A DNA stretch of 64,000 bases from Hormiphora californensis (lineage: Eukaryota > Ctenophora > Tentaculata > Cydippida > Pleurobrachiidae). The DNA lies in contig CM035351.1 of the NCBI GenBank assembly GCA_020137815.1, positions 1 to 64,000 of the forward strand. Reading direction: 5' to 3'. Under the pieces are notes generated by a model, which saw only the letters and a program-made list of their open reading frames with translations, made no database searches and was not told the DNA's origin. The translations under genes and the position numbers were made by a program. The number at the start of each line of letters is the position of its first letter. Position 1 is the first letter of the stretch. Shown here in pieces: positions 12,289 through 25,300 of the stretch.

Positions 12289-13379
12289 TTTTGCAGTATT
12301 TTACTAGCCTTCTATCAGGTTCTCAGGGCCCCTTAGCTGCAGCAGACGCTGTGTGGGGTCCCTAATGTGTACGGTTTTTATGTGTGAATTGAATTCCTTG
12401 TATGTACTTATTGTACACCTAAAATAGTTCTTCCCAGTAAAACTTACCGACACTTACCGACACTTACCGAGCTGTAAATGCAACTTACCGACATCGCGTG
12501 TTTATACTATCAGTGCCACTAGCCACCGTGGTAGCTTTAGTTATATCTTCGCGAAACTTCAAATTTTGAACTTCAGTGTGTCTCCCCCTATGCGGGGTTG
12601 GCCCGATCTGAGGACATTGTTGAGGTCGAGTTAATCAAAAAGAGGCGCCGCCAGACAGTTAATTTTTATAGTGATATGTTGGCAATAACTTGTGTAATGT
12701 TTACTATTATAAATGTGTACCACTAAACACTGTTTAGTAAACAGTGCACATATATGCGCTATATAGTATAGCGTTAAGTTCGGGTAGGGAGAATGCCAAG
12801 GACGATTTGCCACCCTCCCAACGATATAGTGTTTCCCAAAATCAATAAAATTTCCATCCGGTCAAATCTACATTAGGCATCGAATATTATATCTTTACCA
12901 TCTCTTATAATATTTGCCTGGCATGCTTTCACATCGAGGTCCGGTTAGACTCGGCAGTTGTTTCTTCCACAAGTGACATATGTTCTTTGACATATGTTCT
13001 TTGTTTATCATGTTGTTTTACTCAGTAAATTACTGCAACACTGTACATGTATTTGCAGTGAGAGTACTATCTTGTAACTTATACGGAAGTAGAAATTGTA
13101 CACAGTCATAGTTTTCCCAACTGCAGTAGTATACTTGCTATAGTAACAGTTTCCCAACCGCTTCCGTATTGCCCATCACATACCGTGATGTTAGTAAGGC
13201 CGTACCGTTTCGCTGCCTTTTCGCTGCATATCCATTGCTCAGTGAACAAGCTTCACATATTTGTTTATCTCCAGTATGTTTGTGCTATTTTTCATGGCTG
13301 TGCCATCCTGTAGCAGGCACAGTGTGCTAGCTTGTATTCCTCACTTTTCCTCAGTAGAGCGTAAAGAAATCAATAGATC
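12289..13379. other. Intergenic and upstream region of the lipase-like gene
   Basis: No gene or defined element is visible. A short triple repeat ACTTACCGAC is at about 12440-12490. The region up to 13379 should hold the promoter of the lipase-like gene, but no clear core element can be named. Confidence 0.4.
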
Positions 13380-14374
13380 ATGGCAGTTAGTTTCTCAGAC
13401 GATGAAAGATATGCTTTGCTTCCCGGTATCGCGGCCATGGCCAAAGATTGCTACTATTTCGAAAGGAAACATAACGTCGAGAAATTCGGGGAAGAAATCG
13501 AAAATTTAAGGTTATTAAAGAATAAAACACTAAACACTTTGCAAATTCTAGTAGAGTGAAATCATATTTCCTAATATTATCCCTTTGGGGACGATTGGGT
13601 CATAGTCGACAGGGGGCCTATCGTCCCCAAAGGGTTAATATAATCATATTTTGTTCGTCCCAACTATTTGATATAATAAATCCTTCTTTCAGAGTTGTTG
13701 AAAACCTATCGACCAAGAACCAAGTTCAGTATTCAGTTTATCGACTAAAAGTGCATGGATATGAAGGTTGTAAAGTGATGGCAATTAGGGGGACCAAGAC
13801 AGTTCGGTCGGTTGTTCAGGATATTGCACTACTAGATCCCGTTCAGATAATGCAACACTACTTCCCAGATACTTTTGGAGATGCAGAGCAGGAGAACTCC
13901 TGTGAGTTCCTCAGGGGCCTCATCAGTGATGTTGTCATGCCTGCAGTAAGGTCTATCCAGCCTGATTTTATCACAGGTCACTCTCTGGGCGGTGTGATGG
14001 CGGAGGTAGTATCTTCACACCTCAGAATTCCAGGTTTTTCGTTCAACTGTCCAGGTCCTGTGGGTCTCTTTACCGAGACAACTCTGCTTCACCCTGACCC
14101 TGATTACTGGAGGGGGGTGAAGTTTGAGGCGCACCTTAGGGAGTTCGATCCTGTATCCCTCACTAATCATGAGCACCATATCAACCCCCACCCAAAGTGG
14201 TACAAAGGAGCCAGTCATCACATGGACGATATGGTCATATCCATCCAGGGACAGTTCTCTACTTGGGTCGAGGCTGGGGCCTTCACCGCAGTCGCATCCC
14301 CTCTCTTATCTGTACACAGCAGGGGCGCCAAGAGGAAGTCCGGGGGTATTAAAAATATATTCAAGAAAAGTTGA
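13380..14374 (+). CDS. Class-3-lipase-like alpha/beta hydrolase
   Basis: Two exons, 13380-13510 and 13693-14374, join in phase 2 to give 270 residues starting MAVSFSDDERYALLPG. The start chosen is the first ATG of a frame that splices cleanly (donor AAG/GTTATT, acceptor TTTCAG). The core carries the nucleophile elbow GHSLGG (Ser is the likely nucleophile), preceded by a VMAIRGTKT strand typical of Lipase_3 proteins. Downstream, EFDPVS and SHHMDDM could supply the acidic residue and His. It probably hydrolyses an acylglycerol or other ester, but the substrate is unknown. No signal peptide is visible, so it is likely intracellular. A basic, Gly/Lys-rich tail ends the protein. The intron holds an inverted repeat (CCCTTTGGGGACGAT). 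Confidence 0.8.
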
Positions 14375-14415
14375 ACACCCGTGCCATGAGTAGATCGTAA
14401 CAGCGCTGTATAAAT

Positions 14416-14545
14416 TTTGCCTCCCCCCTTTATCTTTCCATCTCTCTTTCTCTGATCTCTTTCTCTCTCTCCATCTCTTTTTTTCTTTCTCTCTCTGATC
14501 TCTCTCTCCGACTCTCCATCTCTCCTTTTCTTTCTCTTTCGTCAA
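14416..14545. repeat. CT-rich low-complexity tract
   Basis: Interrupted TCTCTTTCTCT repeats lie between the lipase-like gene and the next small gene. Confidence 0.8.
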
Positions 14546-14581
14546 TACCATTGCCCAGGGATTGCCATCTGTCACAAAAAT

Positions 14582-14844
14582 ATGACTATGACCTCTTTCT
14601 TGGTTTTGGTCTCCTTCGTAGGATCAGTGGTATCTGCGTTAGTAGTTCTAATTAAAGACCAGAGCCGATATTTCAGCCATCACCAACTTATCAGTGAGTT
14701 ATTACCAGCTGGCAGCTATAAAAATATTGTTTTTTGCAGTACAACTTTTCAATTCTTATTTCAGTGTCTATGGTTGGTGTAGTTGCGCTAAATGTCCTGC
14801 TCAACATGTTAACTTGTGTGTGTCTTTCTATTGTGGAGCGATAA
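14582..14844 (+). CDS. Small two-helix membrane protein (63 aa)
   Basis: Exon 14582-14693 (donor A/GTGAGT) and exon 14765-14844 (acceptor TATTTCAG) join in phase 1 across a 71-bp intron. The product starts MTMTSFLVLVSFVGSVVSAL and has two hydrophobic segments, roughly residues 5-24 and 38-58, separated by a polar loop (IKDQSRYFSHHQ), ending SIVER. An ATTAAA at about 14923 could be a polyadenylation signal. I do not recognise the family. Good splice signals and the match of both exons to membrane helices support it, while its short length keeps confidence moderate. Confidence 0.55.
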
Positions 14845-15502
14845 CAGGTTCAACAAGAAGAGACGTGTGTTTCCATCCATATGATACTCGTGAAGCGATT
14901 TCTACTTAATTTACTATGCTTATTAAATTTATGGTTTTTAAACTTGGTTAATTAAGGATACACTGTACATTTTGTACTAATTTTATTGTTTATTGTTATC
15001 AATCAAACGAGTTCTGATATTGAAAGGATATTTTTGCTAACAAGAATTATTGCATTATGTATTCATAATGCTGTGTTGCCCTGCCCTACCGTTTCACATG
15101 TCAGTGACATTGTCACTGCCAACAGGATCAAGGCTTGGTCATAATGTAATGTGAGATGCATACGATCTAGCTGTCAGTATACTTCTCACATAGCTTAGAG
15201 TTAGCTAACTCCCAATCACATGACACTTGCTAAGTGCTAACCAGCTTTTGACATTCCAACTTAACTACTTATCTAACATCCCACACTCGACTCGCAAGAT
15301 GAAAATGTGTATGTAACACGCGAAACGCAAGGCAGAGCATTTCATATTTTGTTGAGTGGTGCGCGCACACACGTCCATCAAACTGTGTCAATGAGGTGTT
15401 TGATGAAGGAGTAGCTCGTCACTGTGCGCGCGGCTCTAGTTGCTACACCGTTACCCTCGCAACGAAAGTGTGACCAAAAAATGTCCCTCTACCGATTAGT
15501 TA
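14845..15502. other. Intergenic, nothing recognised
   Basis: AT-rich 3' flank of the small membrane-protein gene. No ORF, tRNA-like fold or repeat family could be supported. Confidence 0.4.
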
Positions 15503-16821
15503 TAGTAGGGACGAATCTCTCACAAAAAGAAGTGGTTGACTCACTATTTGGTGAAAAGCAAATTCCGGTTGTAACCCACTAATTTTGACCCGCTGAACAC
15601 GATCCCGTCCATAGGTAAGCTCGCAAAATTGGAGAAAATGCTCAAAATGAACATTTTTGTTCATTCCAAACTCCAAAATTGAAGATAATTTTCAAAAGTG
15701 GCCTACAGTCAAGATATACACCAATTCCTACTATTTTCGAGCCGCTAAGAATGATGCTGGCCATGAAAATTTGATAGGATGTCAGGAACATGCCAAAAAT
15801 AGGTAAAATTTGTTAAAATTGAACAAAATTGGCAAAAATGTTAAAATTTGTCTCAGGAGGTCGGGAATGGTCGCAATTGTTCACAAATACCATCCTAGTC
15901 ATGTTAGAATAATGTAAGAGATTATATTTGGCCATTATGATGCTTTAATGACTCCTAATTAGTGAATAAATGACATAACTCATTGCGCATATAGCCGTTT
16001 TTGGCCATATGGCTATAGCCACTTAGGAATGGTTTAGAGACATTTCACTGGTGCCATTTTGTAGGCAATGGCCAAGTTATGGGGGGTCGACGTCGGACTT
16101 TTAAGCTCTATCTCCAACCGTTTAGCCGTTATTTGGCTTTAAAGGTGCTCAAAATGGGCAAAAAACGGTAAAAAGCCTGATTTTGAGCACCTTTAAAGCC
16201 AAATAACGGCTAAACGGTTGGAGATAGAGCTTAAAAGTCCGACGTCGACCCCCCATAACTTGGCCATTGCCTACAAAATGGCACCAGTGAAATGTCTCTA
16301 AACCATTCCTAAGTGGCTATAGCCATATGGCCAAAAACGGCTATATGCGCAATGAGTTATGTCATTTATTCACTAATTAGGAGTCATTAAAGCATCATAA
16401 TGGCCAAATATAATCTCTTACATTATTCTAACATGACTAGGATGGTATTTGTGAACAATTGCGACCATTCCCGACCTCCTGAGACAAATTTTAACATTTT
16501 TGCCAATTTTGTCCAATTTTAACCAATTTTACCCATTTTTGGCATGTTCCTGACATCCTATCAAATTTTCATGGCCAGCATCATTCTCAGCGGCTCGAAA
16601 ATAGTAGGAATTGGTGTATATCTTGACTGTAGGCCACTTTTGAAAATTATCTTCAATTTTGGAGTTGGGAGTGAACAAAATGTTCATTTTGAGCATTTTC
16701 TCCAATTTTGCGAGCTTACCTATGGACGGGATCGTGTTCAGCGGGTCAAAATTAGTGGGTTACAACCGGAATTTGCTTTTCACCAAATAGTGAGTCAAAA
16801 AATTAAGATTCGTCCCTACTA
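15503..16821. mobile_element. 1.32-kb near-perfect palindrome (foldback element)
   Basis: The arms of about 650 bp are inverted copies from TAGTAGGGACGAAT at the left to its complement at the right, with the centre near 16170. The flanks on both sides are TTA, a possible 3-bp target duplication. The interior is AT-rich with many CAAAATTGG-type words and no transposase. A single-stranded form would fold into one very long hairpin. The end sequence resembles that of the 793-bp element at 51136. Confidence 0.88.
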
Positions 16822-16862
16822 TTAGTATACCAAAATGTCATTTTCGAATTCTAACCCTGCTA

Positions 16863-17071
16863 AAGTCGGATTTTTTGAAACTGTCACCCCCCTGAGTTTT
16901 TAAATTTCTTTAAATGACCATAAGTCTGGTTCCTGATGAGATAGAGACTTGAAATTTGGAGGTTATAAAGATCTTGCTAAGTTCTTCCGAACCTCCAAAT
17001 TTCAAGTCTCTATCTTATCAGGACCCGGAGATATGACAAATTTGTTATTTCAGTTTCAAAAAATCCGACTT
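16863..17071. mobile_element. 209-bp TA-flanked inverted-repeat element
   Basis: Ends are AAGTCGGATTTTTTGAAACT and its complement, with TA on each side (16861-16862, 17072-17073), as expected for Tc1/mariner-type insertion. The inner arms contain the box GAGATAGAGACTTGAAATTT, repeated at other elements in the window. Confidence 0.8.
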
Positions 17072-17479
17072 TATGCCTTTTTACAAAGTAAAAAGGCATC
17101 CGGGTGAATGCCTTCGGCATTCACCCGGGCAGGGAAAAAATGTATGGAAAGAACTCCATGCCCTCTTTCCAACAAGCCTGAGATGAAGCAATTTGACCAA
17201 GAAATAGCAGAGTTATGACCAAAAACTTCCAGAGTATGTGAAAAGTGTGTGACTTTACCGCTAAAGTCACTCCAAACCACAGAATGACTGCGCGTCATAG
17301 ATTTGCGCGTTACAAAACGCGCGCGCGATTTGACTAATTGCATCCAGAAATTTCACTTTACAAAATTTTCACTTTCCTTTTTTTTCGTTTAAAGTTTTTA
17401 TTTTGGTCGAAAAAATCGTGTCTCAACGGTATTTTGACCTTCCATACGGACAATTGTCACTCATTCCATTGTTGTAAGA

Positions 17480-18502
17480 ATGGTAGAGGATAATGGGAGT
17501 AACTGGATTGTTAACGGAGCTCTCATTGCCTTAGCGGGTGGTGCAGTAGCGGTGACTGGCCTTGCCCTCTACGCTCGACACAAGTTAAAACCCCATGTAC
17601 ACTGGAACAACCCAAAGACATTGGAAGGTTTAACGGTCGTTGTGACAGGTGGGAATAGTGGAATCGGTGCGGCCACTGTGAGAGATCTTGCAAGGAGAAA
17701 TGCCAATGTGATCATTGCTTCACGCACGGCTGACTCCTCGAACGAACTGATAAATGAGATCAAGAAGAAATATCCCAATGCGAGTGTATCGTTCGGGCAT
17801 CTTGACCTTGCTAGTTTGGAGAGCGTTAAGGAATTTGTTGATGACCTGCCAGTCTCTAATGTGGACATGTTGGTTAACAATGCTGGTATTTGGGGATCAC
17901 CAGTTTCAACATGTCCTGATGGGGTGGAAACTACGTTTGGGGTCAATTACCTTGGCCCCTTTTACCTTACCAAACTACTGCTTCAAAAATATCATGTCCA
18001 AAGGGTTGTCAATGTCAGCTCGGGACTATACACTCAGGGTCATATTGATTGTAACAAATTAGAAAGTCTGCTGGAAGCACCAGAAAATCCAGATAAGAAG
18101 AAATACAAAGAAATGTATTCTACCAGTAAACTGGCTAACATCTACTTTACCCTCCAGCTAGCTGAGGAGTACCCCAACACTACCTCTCTCGCCCTACACC
18201 CGGGCCTAGTTTACACCAATCTTGCCCGATATATAAAAAGCAACAGTGTCATTTTGAAGTTTCTGGCAAAGTTGCTGCCCCTTATTATTAAAACGCCCGA
18301 GGAGGGTGCCATGACCAGCGTGTATTGCTGCGTAGAGGATGGCCTCGTGAGCGGGTCCTACTTTGGAGATTGTGAGAGGGAGGAATTGAAGCCCATCGCA
18401 ACTAACCGGGATACTCAGAAGAAGTTATGGGACTTTACAGTGAAATTATTGGACCATTACCCAAAAGGGGGATTCCAAAATGAAGGGGCTGGAAATGATT
18501 AA
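17480..18502 (+). CDS. Short-chain dehydrogenase, retinol-dehydrogenase-like
   Basis: Intronless frame of 340 residues. A hydrophobic segment at about residues 12-30 (NGALIALAGGAVAVTGLALY) is a probable N-terminal membrane anchor. Then come the NAD(P)-binding motif TGGNSGIG (about 56-63), NNAGIW (about 133-138), the catalytic Ser in VNVSSG, and the active-site YSTSK (about 212-216). This arrangement matches the RDH11-14/WWOX-type branch of classical SDRs, which reduce retinaldehyde or related lipid carbonyls at the ER face. The exact substrate cannot be read from sequence. All catalytic residues are present. It ends 179 bp before the ALIX start codon, head to tail. Confidence 0.92.
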   Translation: MVEDNGSNWIVNGALIALAGGAVAVTGLALYARHKLKPHVHWNNPKTLEGLTVVVTGGNSGIGAATVRDLARRNANVIIASRTADSSNELINEIKKKYPNASVSFGHLDLASLESVKEFVDDLPVSNVDMLVNNAGIWGSPVSTCPDGVETTFGVNYLGPFYLTKLLLQKYHVQRVVNVSSGLYTQGHIDCNKLESLLEAPENPDKKKYKEMYSTSKLANIYFTLQLAEEYPNTTSLALHPGLVYTNLARYIKSNSVILKFLAKLLPLIIKTPEEGAMTSVYCCVEDGLVSGSYFGDCEREELKPIATNRDTQKKLWDFTVKLLDHYPKGGFQNEGAGND

Positions 18503-18681
18503 ACAGTTCGATTGGTTGTGTATTAGTTTTCGGTAAAAAAATGATATTAATGATTTCACATTGCTAGTCTTCTCGACTTGAAAGATTAATCTTCAGATGC
18601 GATATTATTCCCAATATATTCAAATGTTTACTACCTCAAGTTTCATACATTCTATGTTTAATATCCCTGCAGCAGTACGCT

Positions 18682-20989
18682 ATGGCTGCAGCCAGTACAG
18701 GCATGGTCTCTGTGGAGCCTAAGAAGGGAGAAAAGGCGAACCTTCATCGACCCCTCATGACATTTATTATGGGGGCCTTTCCGGAACAGCAAGAGGTAAA
18801 TATTGGGGTGGGGTATTATACGGATTGGATTTATATGAGGCCCACCCTTCACTAGTATACATATCTACTGTTCTTAACCTTAATAATAATAATAATAATA
18901 ATAATATTCAAACTTATATCCTGCCCATATTCTACAGGGACAGCAGAGCTTTACAGATGCTGCCACTGGAGGAAACTCAGAGCAGTTAACTAACTCTTAA
19001 CCCAAATATAGAGACTCAAACAAAAAAAACGGTGGAAAAATCCAAATTATCCGGCTCACATAAGTGGAAAACAGATTAGGCTCATAACAGACCAAAATAG
19101 AAAAAAACTCGAAAAAAGGCCACAGGATATATGTCACCACTGTCACTTCATCACTCCAAATATAGACACAGATCAAATGTTCAGACAACAGATTCTGAAC
19201 AACTGGATAACTGAAAATCGGAATAAAATTACACACTCGTGCTTCACTCATGCTGCAAACCCATCGAATAAAGATCAGTTAAAAACTTGTCACGAGGTAA
19301 GATACAGACCTAAGTACAATACTTACGCTAGACAGTACAGCAGGATGGGAGGAGTAGGTACCGAGAAAAGATGTAGGCTGGAAAAAGGAAAAACAACCGA
19401 AACTAGCCTGATCCAAAGGCATCCACAAACAATCTTGTCTTTAACCCCGTTTTGAAAGATTCCACAGCAGGCCGAGATCGCAACTCAAGGGGGAGTGCAT
19501 TCCACAGATCTGGCAGGAGAACAGATGGTCTCCTTTTCCTCAGTTTAGAATTTGCATTAATGCTCAACAGCTTCGGGTACTGGAGCTTATAAGGGTCTGG
19601 AACAGCAGTCGATCTGGTACGGCAAGTAACATCAACGATATCTGTAGGTATTTGCTCAATGAGGTAATCTGGAGCACTTCCATGTACAATCTTATAGGCC
19701 ATGAGACAGGCCTTAAAGATCACCCGTTGCTCCACAGGGAGAATGTGGGTTTCTCTCATGTAAGGGAGGTAGTCCTCTTGATGACCGTGGAGTCCATAGA
19801 TAAACCTTATACAAGAGTTGAGCACTTTCTGTAACCGAGAGATGAGCTTCATTGGCAAACCTCCGTAGAGGACATTGCAGTAATCCAAGCAGGATATAAC
19901 CAGCTGCTTAACAAGAAGGATTCTGGTAGAGAAGTCCAGGCATCGGTGGACTTGCCATAAATTCCTCAGTAGCATTCCACAGTTTCTTCTGACACTGTTC
20001 ACCTGACGTTCCAATGTCAGGTTCTCATCCATATAAATACCCAGAGTCTTTCCGGTAGTACCTGTGAAGTCAACTGGGTAGATATCTGCATCCCCAAACC
20101 TAATACAGGGCTCAAAAGCCAGCTTGTCAATGGCACTGCTCTTCCCTAGAAGAAGGAGCTCCGTCTTCGACTCATTACACTTCAGCCAATGCTGAACCAT
20201 CCAAGTCTTGATCTGATCAAGACACTCTTCAACTTTCCTCCTCGTGATACTCCATCCACTTTCATCAAGAGGGACTAGACTCACATAGATTTGAGAGTCA
20301 TCCGCATAGAGTTTGATTTTGAGTCCATACTTGTGTACCAGATCCTGTAGTTCCTCAACATATAAAAGAAACAAAACCGGTCCGAGAAGGGACCCTTGTG
20401 GCACTCCACAAATCAAGTAGATAATCTTCGATAGTTCTCCTCTAACGTTGACTCTGAAGTTCCTCAGTCCAAGATAGCTAGTAAACCACTTGAGTGCTGT
20501 TCCTCTTATTCCAAATCTCCTTCTCAAAACATCCACAAGTTTAGCATGGTCAACCGTGTCGAACGCTGCACTCATGTCCAAAAGGAGTAGAGCTACAACA
20601 TTTCCCTTATCCATCTCCTGCAGTAGATCATCAAACATCCCCATGAGTAGAGTTTCACAGGAATGACCAACTCTATATCCTGACTGGTGAGAGTTGAGTA
20701 GGTCATTTTCATTCAGAGCGACACTATTTCATCTCCGACGTTGTTAAATAACTGTTTCAGGAGATGTCGATTGCTGTTGAAGACGTTGTTAAATAACTGT
20801 TTCAGGAGATGTCGATTGCTGTTGAAGACGTCGTTAAAATGAGGGAAAAGTGTTTGGCGGTGGAGCGGAGTGAAAAAGGTGCTGAGTCCCTTCTTCGTTA
20901 CTATCTTCAACTCGCATCTATGGACTGCAAACTACCAATCAATGAGAACCAGGTATAGTGTCTTTAGTGTCTTGTTTTCCTTTTCTTTG

Positions 20990-21073
<84 letters not shown>

Positions 21074-22186
21074 TGTCTCTATCTGTCGTTCATACATTTG
21101 AATGTTTTTCAGATCCATGTGACATTTACCTGGTATGATTCGTTCTATAAAGATAGTGTGTTCAGTGGAAAGAGGGGAAGTCAGGCAAATAGTCTCTTTG
21201 AGAGAGCCTGTGTGCTGTTCAACTATGGTGCAGTTAGTTCCCAGGTCGCTGCTAGTCAGAACCTTGACACGGATGATGGTCTAAAACTGGCTGCCAAGTA
21301 CTACCAGGTAAAGGGATATTATAGCCCCCCCCCCTGTCATAAAGGAATAGTATATCTTCTTGTCTAATTGGGTGTTTAACAGATAACTAGGTACCTCCCC
21401 CATTTAGATTGCATCTGGTGCTTTTGCCCAATTGAGAGACAGGATTGTGCCGACGATGCAGAAGGTTCCCACGCCTGATCTTAGTCCTGAGGTGTTGGCA
21501 GGCCTAACAATTCTAATGCAGGCACAGGCGCAGGAGTGTATTCTAACCAAGGCTGTTGCTGACAAAATGAAAGAGAAGGTAAATAATGAAATAATGGGAA
21601 TAATGTTTAGTAACATATTAGTGACATATTAGTAACCAGAAGATTAGTAACATATTAGTGACATATATTAGTAACCAGAAGATTAGTAACAGATTACTAA
21701 CAGATACGTAGCATACTTTTCTGTGAAACATCTGCATCGGATGGTGGATATTCTAACCCCCCAATCCCCAGGTAACGTGTCGACTGGCGGCAGCAGCCTC
21801 TGACATGTATTCGGAGGCTTACAAAGCAATGTCTTCTGTCAATTTGAAGGGCACTTCATGGGACAAGTGGACTGCAATCTGCCTGGCTAAACAGAACTAT
21901 ATGAGTGGGCTAGCAGAGTTCTACCAGGTATTGAATAATTTTCTGATTAGGATTTAGTTCTTGTTATACTCATTCTTTAATTAATTCTCTATTTACAGTC
22001 AGTTAACGCTAAGGCCTCTAAACTGATCGGAGAGGAGTTAGCTAGATTGAAAGAGGCTGACAGGTTGATGAGTGATGCAGTAAAACAAAGTGGTGGAGCC
22101 TTCGAGTGCAAGGTTATCAATCATAGCAATCACAATTATATTCCCTCTCTCTATCTCTCTCCCTCTCTCTCCGCTCACTCTCTCTC

Positions 22187-22222
<36 letters not shown>

Positions 22223-22224
22223 TC

Positions 22225-22278
<54 letters not shown>

Positions 22279-22294
22279 TCTCTCTCTCCCTCCT

Positions 22295-22334
<40 letters not shown>

Positions 22335-25300
22335 CTCTCTCTCTACCTCACACACCCCTACTGCAGGATACTGCGTCCAAAGTTAACAGAGCCATGGCCG
22401 CAGCTAATAAAGACAATGATTTTATCTACCACGAGCGGATCCCAGCTCACGCTGATCTAGGGGCTATAGGAAGGGCTCCTGTTGCTAAACCCACCGCCCT
22501 GCCCACTACTGTTGAGGGGTGGAGTGATGTATTCACCAAGCTGGTACCTCTTAATGTACAACAAGCAGCCACTATGTACTCCTCCAGACGAGATCACCTG
22601 GTTCACATGGAGGTTAACAAGCTAAAAGAGGCCACTAACCAACTTAACGGGTATAACACACAATGTAATATAGGGGTTATACATTGTATACATGTGTGAT
22701 GTGAGAAGGACTAGGATCACACTCCCCTCCCCCTACACACTTTTCACTTGTCGTTCTTCCCAGTGTACTAAATCAGATGAACATGCCCGCTGCATTGGAA
22801 GACCTGACTGGCAAGGAGATACCTGTGTCTCTACTTGAGAAATCAGCAGATCAGAGGGGGAAGGGAGGTCTTATGTTGCTGAGACAGATGTTTGATGAGT
22901 TGCCCCAACTTCTTCAACGGAATGAGGAAATACTTCGTGAGTCAAATCACTATCAAATCACTATAAATACCACTCATCACGACCTGTAGACACCGTCCGA
23001 GACCCTCCCCTTCCCACACCCCCTTCCATAACCCCCCTCTATCTCCCACATCCCTCTATTATAGTCTATAACACACCCCCCTCTACCTCCAATACCCTCT
23101 ATAACACACCCCCCTCTACACCCCACCTATTCTATAACAACACCCCCTCTACACCCCACCTATTCTATAACAACACCCCCCTCTACACCCCACCTATTCT
23201 ATAACAACACCCCCTCTACACCCCACCTATTCTATAACAACACCCCCTCTACACCCCACCTATTCTATAACAACACCCCCCTTCTACACCCCAATACCCT
23301 CCATAACACCCCCCCCCCCCCTCTACACCCCAATACCCTCTATAACAACACCCCCTCTACACCCCACCTATTCTATAACAACACCCCCTCTACACCCCAA
23401 TATCATCCATAACACCCCCCCCCCTCTACACCCCAATACCCTCTATAACACCCCCTTCTACACCCCACCTATTCTATAACAACACCCCCTCTACACCCCA
23501 CCTATTCTATAACAACACCCCCTCTACACCCCACCTATTCTATCACAACACCCCTTTCTACACCTCACCTATTCTATAATAACAACAGCCCCTCTACACC
23601 CCAATATCCTCCATAACACCCCCTTCTACACCCCAGGCGAAACAATTATAACGATGGATGAAGAAGAAGGGAGTGACAAACACCTGAGAGGAACATTTGG
23701 AGCCAAATGGAACCGAACGAAGAGTGAGGATCTAAACAAGAAATTCCGAGAACAGGCCAAGAAATACCAGGTTTAATTGTCGGGCTGTCCAGTGTTCAGT
23801 GTTACATAGTGAGTTAGTATGATCTCACCCTCCCCCCTGAGATCACACAACACTTGTAAAACTTGTAATATGAATACCCTTTTCTAATCTTTGCAGGACA
23901 TTTTGACAAACGCCCGAAATGCTGACAAGATTGTGCGAGATAAATTCGAGGGGAATCTTCGGGCCATTGATATTATGTCCAAGGATGAGGTGAGAGAAAG
24001 ATAGATAGAGATAGAGACGAAGATAGAGAGATTGTTAGCTTGAGAAAGATAGAGATCATGACAAGTGTATGCTTACACTCGATACACTTATTAGTGTTTA
24101 CAATACCAACCGGCTTTGTGAACCAGGTCTTAGTGAAAAAGTGACGAGACGCGCACTCCATTGAACGCGCGATTGTGGAAAGTGCATTTTTCAGCAGTGT
24201 GTTAGTAGACCCCTGTGAAATATGATCAACATGATCAAATCTCTTCTTCCCTTTTCTCTGAGCTGAGTTACACTGTATACAGTCTACTTGACAGCAATAT
24301 TAGCACACTCTATCATCAGATACACTACATCTTAAGCAATATGCCACAAAGGTAGAGAGAGAGATTTCCAACTTCCATGACCTCTGACCTAAAAGTAATA
24401 ACTGTTATCTAATTCCCTCTCTCAGAGTGCCATTATCGACAGTATTCCCGCGGGAGGGGCCCACTCCCTGTCGAGTGAGGGGCAGAAAGCAGTGGCCTCC
24501 TTGAAATCCTTCATGGATCAGGTGAAACTATTGAAGGCCGAGAGAGACGCGTTGGAGGGAAAGTTTAAATCAGGAGGAGATGTAGAGGATATAAGTAAGT
24601 CTTACTAAACATCCTCCACAGTTTTACCAGATCTATAATCTGAATCCTTCCTCAGTTGCTAAATTCTCTGCGCTGAACACCGAGTCTAATCTATTTAATG
24701 ACGAAGGATTGAGTAGTGAGCAACTAGAGAAAGTATATGGACCTCTCCAAGCCGCAGTAGTGGACAGCATCAAACAGCAGGATGAACTTATTGCAAAGAT
24801 AACTGTAAGATGTTGTGATGATTTGTATTGCTATAACAGTACAGCACTACTACACAGTTAAAAACACATAGTGCTGCACCATGTTTATTGTGTTAACTTC
24901 CACAGTGTGCCAATGACGAGTTTGTCCAGTCCCGTAGCGGTACCGCCACCGACCCCCGATCTGAAATGATGTCAGAACTAGCCAGAGGGTAACTAACACC
25001 ACCATCACCCCACCCCCCGCCACCTACCCCCCCCCCCCCCCCCCCATTGAACCAGTTTTTACTGATTTCAGTTAGAATGATGTTAACTGATGTCCCCTGT
25101 CAGGTACGATTCGTTCATAGAACTGCAGGGAAATTTAGCCGAGGGAACCAAATTCTATAACAACCTGACGAAGATACTTTCAACATTCCAGCAACATGTG
25201 GGCGACTTTGTGCTTGCAAGACAAACAGAGAAGGACGAGTTAATGAAGTAAGCAATTACCGGGGAGGGGTGGGGTAGTGTGTGGTGGAGGGGGATATTTG

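Noticed and set aside
15361-15480. Possible regulatory palindromes near GCGCGC words
   Set aside because: They are too short and common in this composition to assign a function.
19177-19455. Plus-strand ORF antisense to the LINE 3' region
   Set aside because: It overlaps the RT frame end, has no recognised domain and no splice partners. A second mobile-element relic is possible but unsupported.
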